This document shows, piece after piece, positions 63,637 through 64,000 of a stretch of 64,000 nucleotides of DNA (position 1 is its first letter; the number at the start of each line of letters is the position of its first letter). The position numbers were made by a program, and so were the translations under genes. The notes beneath the pieces were generated by a model that had not been told where the DNA came from, did no database searches, and saw only the letters and a list, made by a program, of their open reading frames with translations. Source of the stretch: Rhodospirillaceae bacterium SYSU D60007 (lineage in GTDB: Bacteria > Pseudomonadota > Alphaproteobacteria > Reyranellales > Reyranellaceae); the NCBI GenBank assembly GCA_003574685.1, contig QOCQ01000001.1:1-64000 (forward strand), written 5' to 3'.

Positions 63637-64000
63637 TCAGCCCTGCAGCAGCTTTTTCAGCAGTTCGACATCCTCGCTGATGGCCGTGTCGGAAACCTTC
63701 AGCTCCTCAATTTTGCGCACCGCATGCATGACGGTGGTGTGGTCGCGGTTGCCGAACTTGCGGCCGATCTGCGGCAGGCTGCACTGGGTAAGGATCTTGG
63801 CGAGATACATTGCCACCTGGCGCGGGCGCGCCACCGAGCGCGAGCGGCGCGGCGAGTGCATCTCGCTGATCTTGATGTTGTAGTGCTGCGACACCCGTAG
63901 CTGGATTTCCTCGATGCTGATGCGGCGATCGGCGGCGCGCAGCACGTCGTGCAGCACCTCCTGTGCGGTTTCCAGCGTTGTGTCGCGGCCCACCAGGGTG
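63637..64000 (-). CDS. dnaA: Chromosomal replication initiator DnaA, C-terminal part (runs off the right edge)
   Basis: Only the DnaA DNA-binding domain IV is inside the window: ITL-type segment TLETAQEVLHDVL, IQLRVSQHYNIKISEMHSPR, then ARPRQVAMYLAKILT and the signature GRKFGNRDHTTVMHAVRKIE. The stop is at 63637. It reads into dnaN downstream, giving the classical dnaA-dnaN-recF-gyrB order and placing this end near the chromosomal origin in many bacteria. Confidence 0.96.
   Translation of the reverse strand, partial: TLVGRDTTLETAQEVLHDVLRAADRRISIEEIQLRVSQHYNIKISEMHSPRRSRSVARPRQVAMYLAKILTQCSLPQIGRKFGNRDHTTVMHAVRKIEELKVSDTAISEDVELLKKLLQG

Overview
The window is high-GC chromosomal DNA from an alphaproteobacterium. 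The evidence is two housekeeping blocks with alphaproteobacterial gene order: rimP-nusA-ylxR-infB at the left edge, with trmB upstream, and dnaA-dnaN-recF-gyrB at the right edge. DnaA, IF-2 and YlxR all read like alphaproteobacterial versions. The genus is not determined. No rRNA, tRNA, CRISPR array, intact phage or transposase was seen.

Layout. 1-3064 (minus): infB (5' part only), ylxR, nusA and rimP, with a terminator-like hairpin in the rimP leader. 3195-7413: an accessory stretch holding a 120-bp palindromic element, a PIN toxin with two tandem Phd antitoxins and a paired-palindrome operator, a truncated repeat-bearing gene, trmB, a HIT-DUF3427 protein that looks like a collapsed defence protein, and a small unknown gene. 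7466-13704 (plus): truB-rpsO-pnp, cysK, moeB and a DsrE protein. Elsewhere truB-rpsO-pnp usually follows infB-rbfA; here it is on the opposite strand. 13815-18681: an M23 peptidase, msrA, and a hybrid histidine kinase facing a LuxR-type regulator.

18919-41036: metabolic and transport genes. They include a thiolase-fold/DUF35 pair, YihY, LysR with a divergent cupin, a 2-hydroxyacid dehydrogenase, an SH3 protein, a VOC protein, an FtsX-type ABC exporter with a GDSL esterase and Nudix hydrolase, a ring-hydroxylating dioxygenase (alpha and beta) with an MBL hydrolase, a sugar-type ABC importer lacking a local ATPase, TetR, and a D-aminoacylase-like amidohydrolase.

41040-58481: a mosaic accessory region. 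Orphan genes with toxin- or effector-like features (a papain-like amidase, a metzincin-like peptidase, a LysM-like protein, and proteins of 378 and 814 aa) alternate with metabolic genes (SAM hydroxide adenosyltransferase, a ThDP enzyme, a Rieske oxygenase, GNAT, YbaK). Toxin-antitoxin loci at 46.1-47.6 and 57.3-57.9 kb and a decayed AT-richer defence remnant at 47.9-49.4 kb lie among them. A degenerate second copy of the 5' end of the ThDP gene sits beyond the first of these toxin-antitoxin loci.

58564-64000 (minus): gyrB, recF, dnaN and the 3' end of dnaA. At least five families of palindromic intergenic repeats punctuate the window; two of them occur three times each. Most genes are separated by short gaps, and many co-oriented pairs overlap by 1-26 nt.
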